This document shows, one piece after another, positions 34,030-44,369 of a stretch of 64,000 nt of DNA. The notes under the pieces were generated by a model, which ran no database searches, was not told the DNA's origin, and saw nothing but the letters and a program-made list of their open reading frames with translations. A program made the position numbers and the translations under genes. This stretch comes from Leucaena leucocephala (taxonomy: Eukaryota > Streptophyta > Magnoliopsida > Fabales > Fabaceae), in the NCBI GenBank assembly GCA_037074615.1, contig CM073569.1, forward strand, positions 7,198,001 to 7,262,000, given 5' to 3'. Every line of letters starts with the position of its first letter. Position 1 is the first letter of the stretch.

Positions 34030-34930
34030 TTCGAAAGTTTTAAAATATAACAATGTCATCTTAGCTATTATTTAAATTAAGTTTAACTATTTGACCCAAT
34101 ATGATAAGTTGGTAAATCCATGTGTTATATATGTCAATTGAGTTTTTTTTTTCTTAAAGTATAAATTTATTCAGGAAGTGTTCACTTAAGAATAATGTCG
34201 CCTTAAAAGATTTTAAATTATAATAATGTTACTCCAACTATTATTTATATTAATTTTGATTATTAGTTAATTGAATATGCTGAGTTGACAAAGTGAACAA
34301 TGAAAAATAAGAAGTAACACATTTGAGAGGAGCTCTTGTCCACTAGAAAAGTAATGAAGAATAATATTCGACTGGATGTAGAAGACATTGAGGGAAATTG
34401 TCGAGAAGAAGGCCATAAGTAATCCTCAACTGCCATACTCTAGCGACGCTAAGATATGCAAGTACATGTTCGAATTTCTCTTAATTAAGCAAGATGTTTC
34501 CACTTCTTCCATTTTTACCAATCCTTTAGAAGAGATGCATTTTCTTTTAAAATTTTTCTTCATTTGTAAATCTAACATGAAAAAAAATAAAAAGAATCAC
34601 ACGTGGACTTGCCTTAGTCAACTAATAATCAAAATTAACATAGACAATGGTTGATGACGACTATAATTTAAAAATTTTTAGGGAGATATTGAACCAAAAT
34701 TTTTTTTGACATTGCTTGAGTGAAAATTTTTGGAATAAATTTATACCTTAAGTCCAAAAATATTGACATAGACAACATGTGAACTTATTAACTTAATATA
34801 TTTAGTTAACTAACTATCAAACTTAATTTAGATAATACCTATAGCAAAATTGCTAATTTTTAAAACTTTCAAAGTGACATTGAACTTCAAAAAATTTTAG
34901 TAACAATATTGTTTTAAGTAAAAATTTCTA
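34030..34930. repeat. Foldback repeat, second family
   Basis: The left half (from GAAAGTTTTAAAATATAAC at about 34033 to 34290) is inverted on the right (to about 34870, GTTTTTAAAACTTTCAAAG-like). Shared inverted text includes TAGCTATTATTTAAATTAAG on the left and the reverse of CTTAATTTAGATAATACCTA on the right. Each arm has two tandem modules of about 165 bp, starting (A/G)AAAG(T/A)TTTTAAA and running through TATTATTTA to TTGACAAA-like sequence. The centre includes an apparent 88-residue frame (34388-34654) with no recognised family. It resembles foldback transposons in design but is unrelated to the 4.9/57.7 kb family. Confidence 0.55.
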
Positions 34931-35087
34931 GGGTAAATTTGTATTTTAATCTATCTCACATTTTTTTTTTCATTTTGAGTGTGTGTATAGAGAGAGAGAG
35001 GACAATGAACACCATTTACTTTTGTGTTACTTGACAATGTATGTCATTTCGAACATACTCGTTGCATAGATATTAAAGTGTTTTTTT

Positions 35088-35530
35088 AGGAGAATTATTC
35101 AAAATCATGTGGAAGAGAATTTATTATAATTTTTTTTATGAAATTATCAAATAATTAAATAGTTTTAAAGGATTTGGGGATAATCAATTCAGTTTGTGTA
35201 TTATCAAATTACTCTTATATATAAATGATAAGTTACTAAAAGCGCGATAATAATTTAAAATAACATAAATGATAATTAAGGAAATATACGATAACAATTT
35301 GAAGATTCACAAATGATAATAGGAAAAATTTGATAACAACTTAATGTGTGTCACCTCAAATTATTATCATGTTTTTAGTAGCTTATCATTTGTACATAAA
35401 GGTAATTTAAAAATTATACAAATTAAATTTATTACCTTTAGGTCTTTTAGGACTATTTAATTATTTGATAATTTTACATAATGTTTTTATAATAAATTCT
35501 ATTCTAAGATACCTTTGAGTAATTCTTTCT
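35088..35530. mobile_element. MITE with inverted arms of about 190 bp
   Basis: Left GAGAATTATTCAAAATCATG and right, reversed, AAGAATTACTCAAAGGTAT; deeper in, both read GAATTTATTATAA, AAATTATCAAATAATTAAAT and CAAATGATAAG(T/C)TACTAAAA. The arms together make up most of the element. The target duplication could not be defined in the T-rich flanks. No coding capacity. Confidence 0.65.
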
Positions 35531-35539
35531 TCTATTTTC

Positions 35540-38500
35540 CCCACTACAAAGTAGTACTGGCATAATGATTTATGATGAAAAGGGTTTTTATATACATAGA
35601 CATAAATAATATATATATATATATATGGTGGCAAACACAATATTCTTCGTGTTCCCTAGATTGCCTCTATGATTTTCAGTTCATGGGTGTCCAAGTATGC
35701 TTTTACGTGGACACAGAAAATTCAAAATGTTTTATCATATTTAATTTTTCTTTTTCGAATATGAATATATCTGTGACTTATGGATCATGTGCATAGACAC
35801 TTAACATCGGTGGCCTTCTCAATACATTTCCTGTTTTTGATATATGTGGGAGAAATGCGTTTAATAATTCAACCCCCAAACGTCAAAATCAGATTTTAAT
35901 AGTTTACATAAAAAACGAATATAAAAATATATTTTTTAAATATTAAAACTCAACCAATATAATAATGTTTTCTGTGGCTAACTGGGCTCATTAATTATTT
36001 GAGAAGGAATGATTCTATTAATTACTATTTGATTGTTTTATGAAACTAGTGATGTGAAGTGTTCAGAGGCCTAGTACGAAAATCTAATTTAATTTTGCCA
36101 GTCACACTAATAAATCGGTAAATATTTAAAAATACTAAGCTGGATAGAGATGATAATAAATGCTTACAAGTTAAATAGGAGATTTTTTTTCAAGTTTTCC
36201 TTCTTAATTGCATTATCATTTTTCAAGTTTTCCTTCTTGATTTGTTAATTCTTTATATTTTGTAATATTGTTTAATGAATATAATGTGATTGATTAAAAA
36301 TTTTGGAAAAAAAATAATATCACAATAAAGCACTTGAAAACCCAATAATAAGAATAGGGTAAAAGAGCTTTAATCATATCCGCAAACAACTGTAAGTAGT
36401 TCGCCAAAAAAAACAAATCAACAAGATTTGAAACTGAAAATATTCATAGCAGAGGTTGTAGAGGGAGCTGAACAACCCTTACATCAAGCAACAGATTGAT
36501 GATTCAACCACTAAAAGTAATGAATCAGATGTTCGAAACATGCTGACCAAATTCCAGTTTGATCCAATGGTTAACAAATGCACAGATTAGGGAAGAGTGA
36601 AAGTACACAAAGAGCTAGTCATAAGCTAGGAAGGCAGAAATAACGTTACATCGTTGTTGTTTCAAAATCAAAGTGCTTAGAAATACTCCTTAGGAAATCC
36701 CGAAAACAACAACAATAAAACGATAACAAATGATAAACGTTTGAGTGAGAATAAAAAACGAGAAAGGGAACTCTTTATTAGAAACCTCAACTGAGATCCC
36801 CGAAGGCTCAACTAGAGTAAAGAATTGAAGGAGACGAGGGGTTAGAATAATCAGAGGTATATCTGACTCACCGTTTGCTCCGGAGTTCCCAAGATTCCAG
36901 ACCCAGATTTGGAGTGCGTGCCCTAGTAGAGAAAAACCCTATTCTCAATTTCCCTTTTCAAAAGAAGAAAAAAATGACACCATCAGAGTCAAATTCGAAA
37001 TTTAAATTTTCATTTGCTTGCTGGGGCGAGCAGCGTCCCTCACCGCGGCGATTGCGCCCAAGTGAAATGGTGCGCTTCGCGTTGCTCACTGTGGTGAGTG
37101 ACAGAGGAAGGATGTTACAGGTAACATCTTCGAAGTTTTCATGTTCAGCACAACTTCTTTACAATCATACTTGTTTGGCACAATCTCCATCATTTAAAGC
37201 TTATGTTAATTTGTTCAATTTAGCACAAACTTCCTCATAATTTTAAAGCTTATCATATAATAAAATCTGTTTCGTGAAAGCTTCCAAGACATTTAAAGAA
37301 TTCTAATGATATGACATGTTTAAAGCACAAGGTTATCTGAACGTATTTTTTTTAAAACATAAATATCTTTTTATTAGAGTCAATTATATACTAAGTACTA
37401 TCGATTATTAAATATAAATATTTGTTTATTTAAATTTTAATTTACCATATTATAAGGCTATAACTATTTCTATAATTTAGATGTCATTAGTTAAAAAAAA
37501 AAGAAGTCAATATAAAAATTCGAGCATGACGTTTTTTATTTAAAATTATCTTAAGTTCTCTTATGAAAGCAAACAATTTGTGGGTGGGGGTAAAGAGAAT
37601 CTAACCTTATGCTGAAGTCGTGAAGAAAATGCATTTGTCAACTAGCAATAACAATACCAATGGTCTATTAAACTATTTTGCCACGTCAATCGCAGTAGCG
37701 ACAAGACAAATTTGGATTATATTAGATGGCTAAAGTCAAAATATTTCTAAATTAAGAAAAAAAATATACTCTCTTATTCTAATTATAAAAGCTAGATAAA
37801 AAATTTAATTTAATACTAATTATAAGATCTCAATCTAATTTATTTTTTTAAATTATAATTTTTTCCTAAAATATTTCTATATGATTACACATATTAAAAT
37901 ATTTATATTAAGGATAATTCAAAATATACATGATTAAATGGGTATTTTAGAAAAACTAACATAATAAAGTATTTTAAGAAAACTAATACATAATTATTAC
38001 AAATAACTAAATTAATTAATTTTTTTAATTTATTTAAATTAATTAAATATGTCTTATATTAAAGATAAAAAATAATATATATCATGAATTGAAGAGTAAT
38101 CTTTTGTATGAGAAAAATTATTGAATAAAATATAACTAAATATACGTTTTTTTACACAAATGAAACCAAAATCTTTATAATCTCGTTTACTTTTATATAC
38201 AATTTTATTATAATATCTTAATTTTATAAAATATTTTCTATATTTTAATCCTAAAATCTTTCGTTTCATTAACAAAAAAAGATACATATATTAATTGATA
38301 AAACATTCTCAAGTATTAGCATATCAAGTTTAATTATTTAAAATTGCACTGATTAAAAAAAATTATTTGAGATTAACGATATTAAAATTAGATGACTAAA
38401 AGAATAATTAATAAAATTAAAAGATCAAAAAACCTTGTCTAAAATTAGAGATTAAATGTGCACCTTCTCCTATAAATAATAAAATTTTATTATAAATTTT

Positions 38501-38990
38501 TTAATTGTATATTGATAAATTAATAAAAAAAAAAGTTATTATACATTGTCAACTTTCTATATATTTCATTTGACTATAATATATTATCATACATGGCATA
38601 AAATTTATGAACGAATTAAGTTATCCATGACTAAAGAATAATATACATTACTATAAATTTTGTATTTTATGTTATATAAATGATAATAGTTATATTTTTT
38701 ATAATGTATAAAATCTTAAAAATCATTTATGATCCATAAGAGGTATACGCCTTGCTTCTTACTTATCCATACCGACACATATTAAAAATATACACATGAG
38801 ATGAGATGCACTAAAATGTCTAGTCATTTTATTGGCCCTAAAAAAAATAAGTCTACTCACTCTTTTTTGTTTTTTAATCTCACCATATATATTAAATAAA
38901 TAAATCCAAGGAAAAAGTCGTGTGAATACGTCGTCGTTTACTCCTTCTTCTACAATGAAGAGCATTGGCGCGTTTTAAGAGCCCTTCCCT
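35540..38990. other. Gene-poor region
   Basis: 35540-36800 and 37260-38990 show no gene. 36800-37240 is GC-richer (GGGGCGAGCAGCGTCCCTCA) and contains a 121-residue open frame of unlikely composition. GC-rich phrases of this kind are common in leaders or LTRs of plant retrotransposons, so I read it as a retroelement fragment. Confidence 0.4.
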
Positions 38991-39000
38991 GCCATATCTC

Positions 39001-39011
39001 TTTATATAAGG
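39001..39011 (+). promoter_or_regulatory. TATA box of the thaumatin-like gene
   Basis: TTTATATAAGG lies 270 bp before the start codon and is followed by a CT-rich leader (TTCTCATTCTTCTCATTC), a typical plant core promoter. Transcription probably starts near 39030-39040. Confidence 0.7.
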
Positions 39012-39280
39012 CCATGTAGGAGCAAATTCAGAGACTCGCCACACACATCCATTCTCATTCTTCTCATTCTCTTTCTCTTCACTCTGTTTTCACTTTCTCT
39101 TATCCACTCTGGTTTTCTGTGTACTTCTCCTTCATAAAGCAAAGCATCTTCTAAATTTCTCATGTTGTCGTTCCTAAGAATATTCCCCCATTAATATTCC
39201 CTCTTTTCGTTCCGCCATTTTCAATCACACGAAGCAAAAGTTGCGTAGTTTAGTAGGTAAATTCGGCTGAATCAGCAACC

Positions 39281-41179
39281 ATGGCTCTGTTCTCTGATCA
39301 CCAACATTCTTATTATGAAATGGTCGTCGTTTTCGTCCTTCTTCTTGTTCTCAAAGGTGAATGTCTTTTCTTTTTCTGGGTTTCAAAGTTGAAAAAGGAA
39401 TCGAGTGATTTGTTAATCATCACATTGAATTAACGAAAGAATGCTCTGGTTTTGATATATATATATGTGTGTGTGTGTGTGTGTAGGTGTTTCAGGGGCT
39501 ACATTTACATTTGTGAACAAGTGTGATTACACTATATGGCCGGGAGTACTGGGAAAGCCGGACCTTGGAACCACAGGATTCGAGCTCTCCAAGGGAAGTT
39601 CTAGAAGTTTCCAGGCTCCTGCTGGTTGGTCCGGTAGATTATGGGCCAGAACTAGCTGCAAATTCGACAATTCCGGTCATGGAACATGCGCCACCGGCGA
39701 CTGTGGATCCGGAAGTATAGAATGCAACGGCAACGGAGCTTCACCTCCGGCGACGCTTGGGGAGTTCACGCTCGGCTTTCAAGATTACTACGACGTCAGC
39801 CTCGTGGATGGCTACAATCTTCCGATGATGGTGGAAGCGAAAGGAGGGTCAGGATCATGTGCGACTACTGGTTGCGCAGTGGATCTCAACCGGCGGTGCC
39901 CGTCGGAGTTGAAGGCAGACGGCGGCGACGCCTGTAAGAGTGCTTGTGACGCGTTTGGGAAACCGGAATATTGTTGCAACGGGGAATTCGGTTCGCCGTC
40001 GACGTGTAAGCCGTCGACGTATTCGGAGATTTTCAAGTCGGTGTGTCCTAAAGCTTATAGCTTCGCCTACGATGATTCGACGAGCACCTTTACATGCGCC
40101 GGAGCTGATTATACGGTCACATTTTGTCCTTCTTCTTCCCCAAGGTACACTTTTGCAGTTCATAACTTTTTTTTTTATACTCTTTTTAATATTTTTTCCC
40201 ACTCATCCCACTATACTTCTCAAGCTCAAATTTTGCAATTGAAGAATCTGGCATTTTGTCACTTAAATTTTCAATAAAATAGTTTTATTCTCTAATACAA
40301 ATTAATGTTTTAAAAATGATTGTTTAATAGATTATTTTTTTCATTGATTTATTTTAATAAGTTGCATAATTCATAGATTATATATCTATTTCTATTTTAC
40401 TTAAAAAAACTTTCGTTTTCTTTTTAAATACCGGGCTGTAGCCGTGCATTTTATGTATTTATATTTTTTTTTTACAATAATAGGAGGCATACTCAAGTAT
40501 AATGAATGTTTCAATAGAAAAATAATAAGTAGTACCGTAAATTTAAAATAATGAATATTTTATATAATAAACTAACCATAATTTAAAAAAAAAGTGCATC
40601 ATTTTTAAATTGCTGGAAAAAAGTCTCTATTACAAAATTTATTGTTTAAAGTTATATAAAATTTGTTAAGGACTCAAATGTAATTTTTTTAATTATGTGT
40701 AGCATATATTTAACTATATACAAAATAAAAAATATTTATATATAACTAAATATATATTACATATAATTAAATAAAAATTGTATCTACTAAAATTATTAAT
40801 TCATTATTCATTCAATGTTTTAAAAGTCGTACTAGAAGTCAAACTAGAAAGATTAGTGGTCTTAGTTTTCACGATTCAATCCGTTAGACCCACAATCATC
40901 CTGATGATATAATAATTAAATAAAAAATTAATAAAAATAAGTATATACATATAATATATATATATAAGAAATAAATTAATAGTAAGTCTAACTAGTTTTT
41001 TTTATTACAGTCTGAAATCGGCATCAATAGGTGTGGACGCAGGTCAATCTGTAGAACAAGCAGCCATGGCAACTTCTTCTTGGATAGCAAATTTGGCTAG
41101 TGGCAATTCCACTTCAATCCACCCTTCAATCTCTCCATTTCTTCTTCTTCCTCTTATTCTCATTGTTTCCTTCATTTAA
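39281..41179 (+). CDS. Thaumatin-like protein (PR-5 family) with GPI-anchor signal
   Basis: Three exons: 39281-39356, 39487-40144 and 41011-41179. The introns are GT-AG and in phase, giving 300 residues. Residues 1 to about 30 form a signal peptide with hydrophobic core MVVVFVLLLVL. The mature part starts ATFTFVNKCDYTIWPG and contains all 16 cysteines of the family, including the signature GHGTCATGDCGSGSIEC. Residues corresponding to the acidic cleft (REDDD) are visible in RLWARTSC, GEFTL, YYDVSLVDGYN. Exon 3 adds a Ser/Thr-rich linker (WIANLASGNSTS) and a hydrophobic end (PFLLLPLILIVSFI), the layout of a GPI-attachment signal. The product is therefore probably an extracellular, plasma-membrane-tethered TLP, a group linked to defence and cell-wall glucan binding. 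It looks intact. Confidence 0.95.
39454..39486 (+). repeat. (AT)n(GT)n microsatellite forming the intron 1 acceptor of the thaumatin-like gene
   Basis: Intron 1 ends in ATATATATATGTGTGTGTGT...GTAG, with the acceptor AG directly at 39485-39486. The usual pyrimidine tract is replaced by alternating TG. Length changes in this microsatellite would alter the splice acceptor context. Confidence 0.8.
40145..41010 (+). other. Intron 2 of the thaumatin-like gene
   Basis: 866 bp, AT-rich, donor GTACAC and acceptor TTTTATTACAG. No inserted element with clear ends. If retained, translation ends about 44 codons later and the GPI signal is lost. Confidence 0.8.
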
Positions 41180-42680
41180 CTTTTTGCTCATTTCAAATAT
41201 TATCATTTTTATTTTTCTCTGTAAATTATTGCTATTTCAGTATTCTAATTGCAGATTTAGTTTCCCCCCTCTATTTGTTGATATTTCTGTAAATTATTGT
41301 TCATTTTGTCCCTTCGGGATTTGGGATGAAGGACATTTCTCAAATTCATTCGACGAACGATGTCATTTTCCACCAATTTTTTAGGTGTCCTGCAAGCATC
41401 ATGGTTGACTGATATTTAGGGCTCATTTGAAATTAAAATAAAAAAGGATAAATAATTTTGTAGATAAAAATTATTATTTCAAACTATTTATAAATAATAA
41501 AAATTAATGTTAACATTGTTAAGGGATGAAAATAACAATATAATCATGAATATCCTAAAAACATATCTCTACTTTGATTTTATATCTTCACTTCAATCAA
41601 AACCATTACTTCTCCAAGCAACCAATCACTGTGCTACTAGAGATACTATTTCACCATTGATTAATTGAATTGTGATTGAATTGGAATATAATCAAACAAG
41701 AATTAGGCGTTAGTTCTCATTCTAAGGGAAGAAATATAATTATGACTAATTAAGTATATGATTCTGAGTTTGAATTTGTATGATTCTAAAAAAAAGTTTC
41801 TCGAGAGTTTAAATCAATAATATTAATATCAAATAATATTTATTATGTATTTAGTATTAGGTATATAGTTTTAAAATTCGTAATTATCCCTTCTAGTGGG
41901 AATACGCTTTGTTAGAAGAAGTAAGCCCACTTATGTAATATCTATATCTTAAAAAGATTAATCTCTTACTATTAGTTAGAGGATATTGCCTGAATTTTAT
42001 TAAAAAAATATCAAAGATAATAAAAATATAAATTATTTTATTATTGAAGGGGAAGTCCAAAGGAAAAAAACAGGGGAAGTGGTAAAATGCACGCGACAAA
42101 TCTTTTGTATTGTATGGAGTTTCAAAAAAAAAAGTTACATTATTAAACAGTTTGTAAACAATATGAATTATTAGACATTTTATGAAAATTTTGAACTATT
42201 CTTCCGGATAATACAGTAATGGAGGGACTAGTAACTGTTAAACTCAATTGTTTAAATTGAAATAGCCAAACGGGAAGAAGATATTTTTAATTCAAGGAGA
42301 ACTGCGTGTTTTGATTCTTATGTCACTATCATTATTATTTATTATTTTTAATTAAAGAGTTAATATTAATTTTAAATATAAAATATATATTTTTACATTT
42401 TTTAATTTTTTTAAATTATTCATATTAATATTCCCTCAATATTAATCAAACAAAAAAGGGAGGGAGAAGTTAAAGAAGATGATTATGATATTTTAAACAA
42501 AATTTTTTATATTAACTTAATTAATTTTTTTAATCTAATTAAATTATTTATTTAATTTTTTTAATCTATTTAAAAAAATTTATTAACTTTTATAATTAAG
42601 ACCGAATGATAGTATTACTTTTCAAGATAAGTAGGTTTTGGGGATAAGAAATAAATGTGAATAAGGTTAAAGTGGTTGGC
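41180..42680. other. 3' flank of the thaumatin-like gene and intergenic
   Basis: The first 200 bp are T-rich and probably include the 3' UTR. The rest is AT-rich with no supported gene. About 42350-42600 resembles one arm of the AT-rich Stowaway-like repeats seen near 50430. Confidence 0.4.
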
Positions 42681-42696
42681 AAGGATAGGATATTTA

Positions 42697-42893
42697 TTAT
42701 TATTATTATTTTGTTGTCTATCCGATTCATCGGAGCTTTGCCCCGACTATATCCTGATCCGACCCGCGTCGCGCACCTGGCTATGGTGGGTAAGTCTCTC
42801 AACGGGGATTTTCTGTATACGCCAAGGCTCAAACTCGAGACTTCGCTTAAGCAATATAAAGTCGCTTATTACTTGGACCAACCCCCGGTTGAT
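42697..42893 (-). mobile_element. tRNA-derived SINE, family 1, copy 2
   Basis: Flanked by a perfect 16-bp target duplication, AAGGATAGGATATTTA (42681-42696 and 42894-42909). The minus-strand 3' end is an (AAT)n tail. The body matches copies 1 and 3 (GCTTAAGCGA, GAAAATCCC, GGATCAGGATATAG-type segments). The head reads GGGGGTTGGTCCAAGTAATA, an A-box region decayed relative to copy 3. The perfect duplication suggests a relatively recent insertion. Confidence 0.92.
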
Positions 42894-42909
42894 AAGGATA
42901 GGATATTTA

Positions 42910-44205
42910 GAGTTTGAAAGTGGTAACCCAATCTAAAACCTTTTAGAAATGTGATAATGAAGGATGCCAATTAACCAACATTTTGCTTTGTGCACGCAAA
43001 AGATAGATGACGGAAAGGATTTAGAAGTTTGAAGATTAAAAAGGCTCATCATTATTATTTCACCTCAAGCTTAAAGTCTCGGAAAATGCAACTTAGATAT
43101 TATTACACTGGTGCAAAATTACATTTTTGCAATGGCTATTTTACACCGGTTATTATAAGGACAGTGTTTGTGATTTGTGGTATTTTTATAAATAAAATAT
43201 AAAATTATTAATTTTTTTACACTAATCATTATAAGAAGTGAGGTAGAAAATATTTTTTTACACCAATATAGATAATAATTTAAATTTTTTTAATTTGTTT
43301 AAAAATTTATAACTTTCTATTGCACAGACAACCAATGTCGAGGGTACTTTCTATTATCCCCTATCATGCTAGTAAGACAAAAGTAGCCAATCCGTCATCT
43401 ATAAATGAAGGTCTGACCACATGATAGAAAGACACAACACTTCTAACCAATCCCTAGGCATAATCAACTCAACAATCAAGAGCACTCAAGGTGGCGATGA
43501 TCAAGACGGTACGATCTCCACAAGTTTGTAAGATATAAATCCATTTGTAATTCCTTTACAATATCATCATTTCCAGAAATAAATCTCACAAGACAAGGTT
43601 GTATGCCAAAATAAATATATCATCCTTCCCATATAACATTTATCGAGTTGCGAATATCAAAATACCCAAAAACATCATCCTAGAATGCATAACAAATAGA
43701 AAGTAGCCATCTTTCACAAATAAAGGTATATTACGAAAATAAGTTGCCTTATGCTCAAGCCAAGAAGATCACAAATTAACTACAAAATTAGATGTAACCA
43801 CATATTGGAACCAAAGCTAATTAAGTGGTTAAACAACGGCATTAGAGGTTCTAAATCTTCTTATAACCTAACTCTCGCCATAATCTCAACTAAGTCAATC
43901 CAACACTAATTTCCATAGTTTCATAAATAAATAAGTGATCTAAACCATTAATTAGAATCCAAGTACACCAATTGATCAAAATCCCTAATTCACAACTTAA
44001 AGTTCCAATCTCTAAATACCCTATGCTAAATTCGATCTAATTAAATAGATTAAACATCAATTATAACTCATATTAATATAACTCTATCCTCAAAACTAAA
44101 TTCCAAACGTCAAATTACCATTAACTAGCAAAATCTCAACTCTTTTATCAAACCCTAACCTCAAATCACAAAATACTTCGTCCACAACAAAACTAAACCA
44201 ATTAA
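42910..44205. other. Intergenic with CACTA-like motif
   Basis: At 43139-43167 TTTTACACCGGTT is followed by GGACAGTGT, as in the reverse complement of 851-878. The preceding CACTGGTGCAAAATTACA (from 43126) could be a decayed CACTA terminus. The rest, 43330-44205, is C/A-rich without a readable gene. Confidence 0.4.
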
Positions 44206-44212
44206 ACTCTTA

Positions 44213-44366
44213 GGGTACGTTTGGATGAGAGAAAAGCAGGAGGAAAATAGAGGATGAGAATACTAGAAAGTAAAATTTTCTAAAATATTAAAAAATTATT
44301 ATTTTTAAGAGTTTTTCCTCTTTAATATTATTTCTTTTTTAATTTTCTTCTTATCTAAACATAGGG
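44213..44366. mobile_element. Short Tourist-like MITE
   Basis: 154 bp flanked by TTA (44210-44212 and 44367-44369), with imperfect inverted ends GGGTACGTTTGGATGAGA and, reversed, CCCTATGTTTAGATAAGA. No coding capacity. Confidence 0.55.
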
Positions 44367-44369
44367 TTA

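Noticed and set aside
36875..37240. 121-residue frame as a host gene
   Set aside because: Composition is unlike a folded protein, there are no exon neighbours, and the GC-rich sequence resembles retroelement leader.
39465..39486. Start codon giving an MCVCVCVGVSG N-terminus for the thaumatin-like protein
   Set aside because: This reads through the microsatellite at the end of intron 1. A proper signal-peptide exon with a consensus donor exists at 39281-39356.
39686..40202. Several overlapping open frames on both strands inside the thaumatin-like exon
   Set aside because: They are shadows of a GC-rich, Cys/Gly-rich exon. Only the frame with the 16 cysteines and the family signature is real.
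42657..42936. Overlapping frames in both directions near 42.7 kb
   Set aside because: They cover a SINE with a perfect 16-bp target duplication. A related SINE gives similar frames at 48155-48343.
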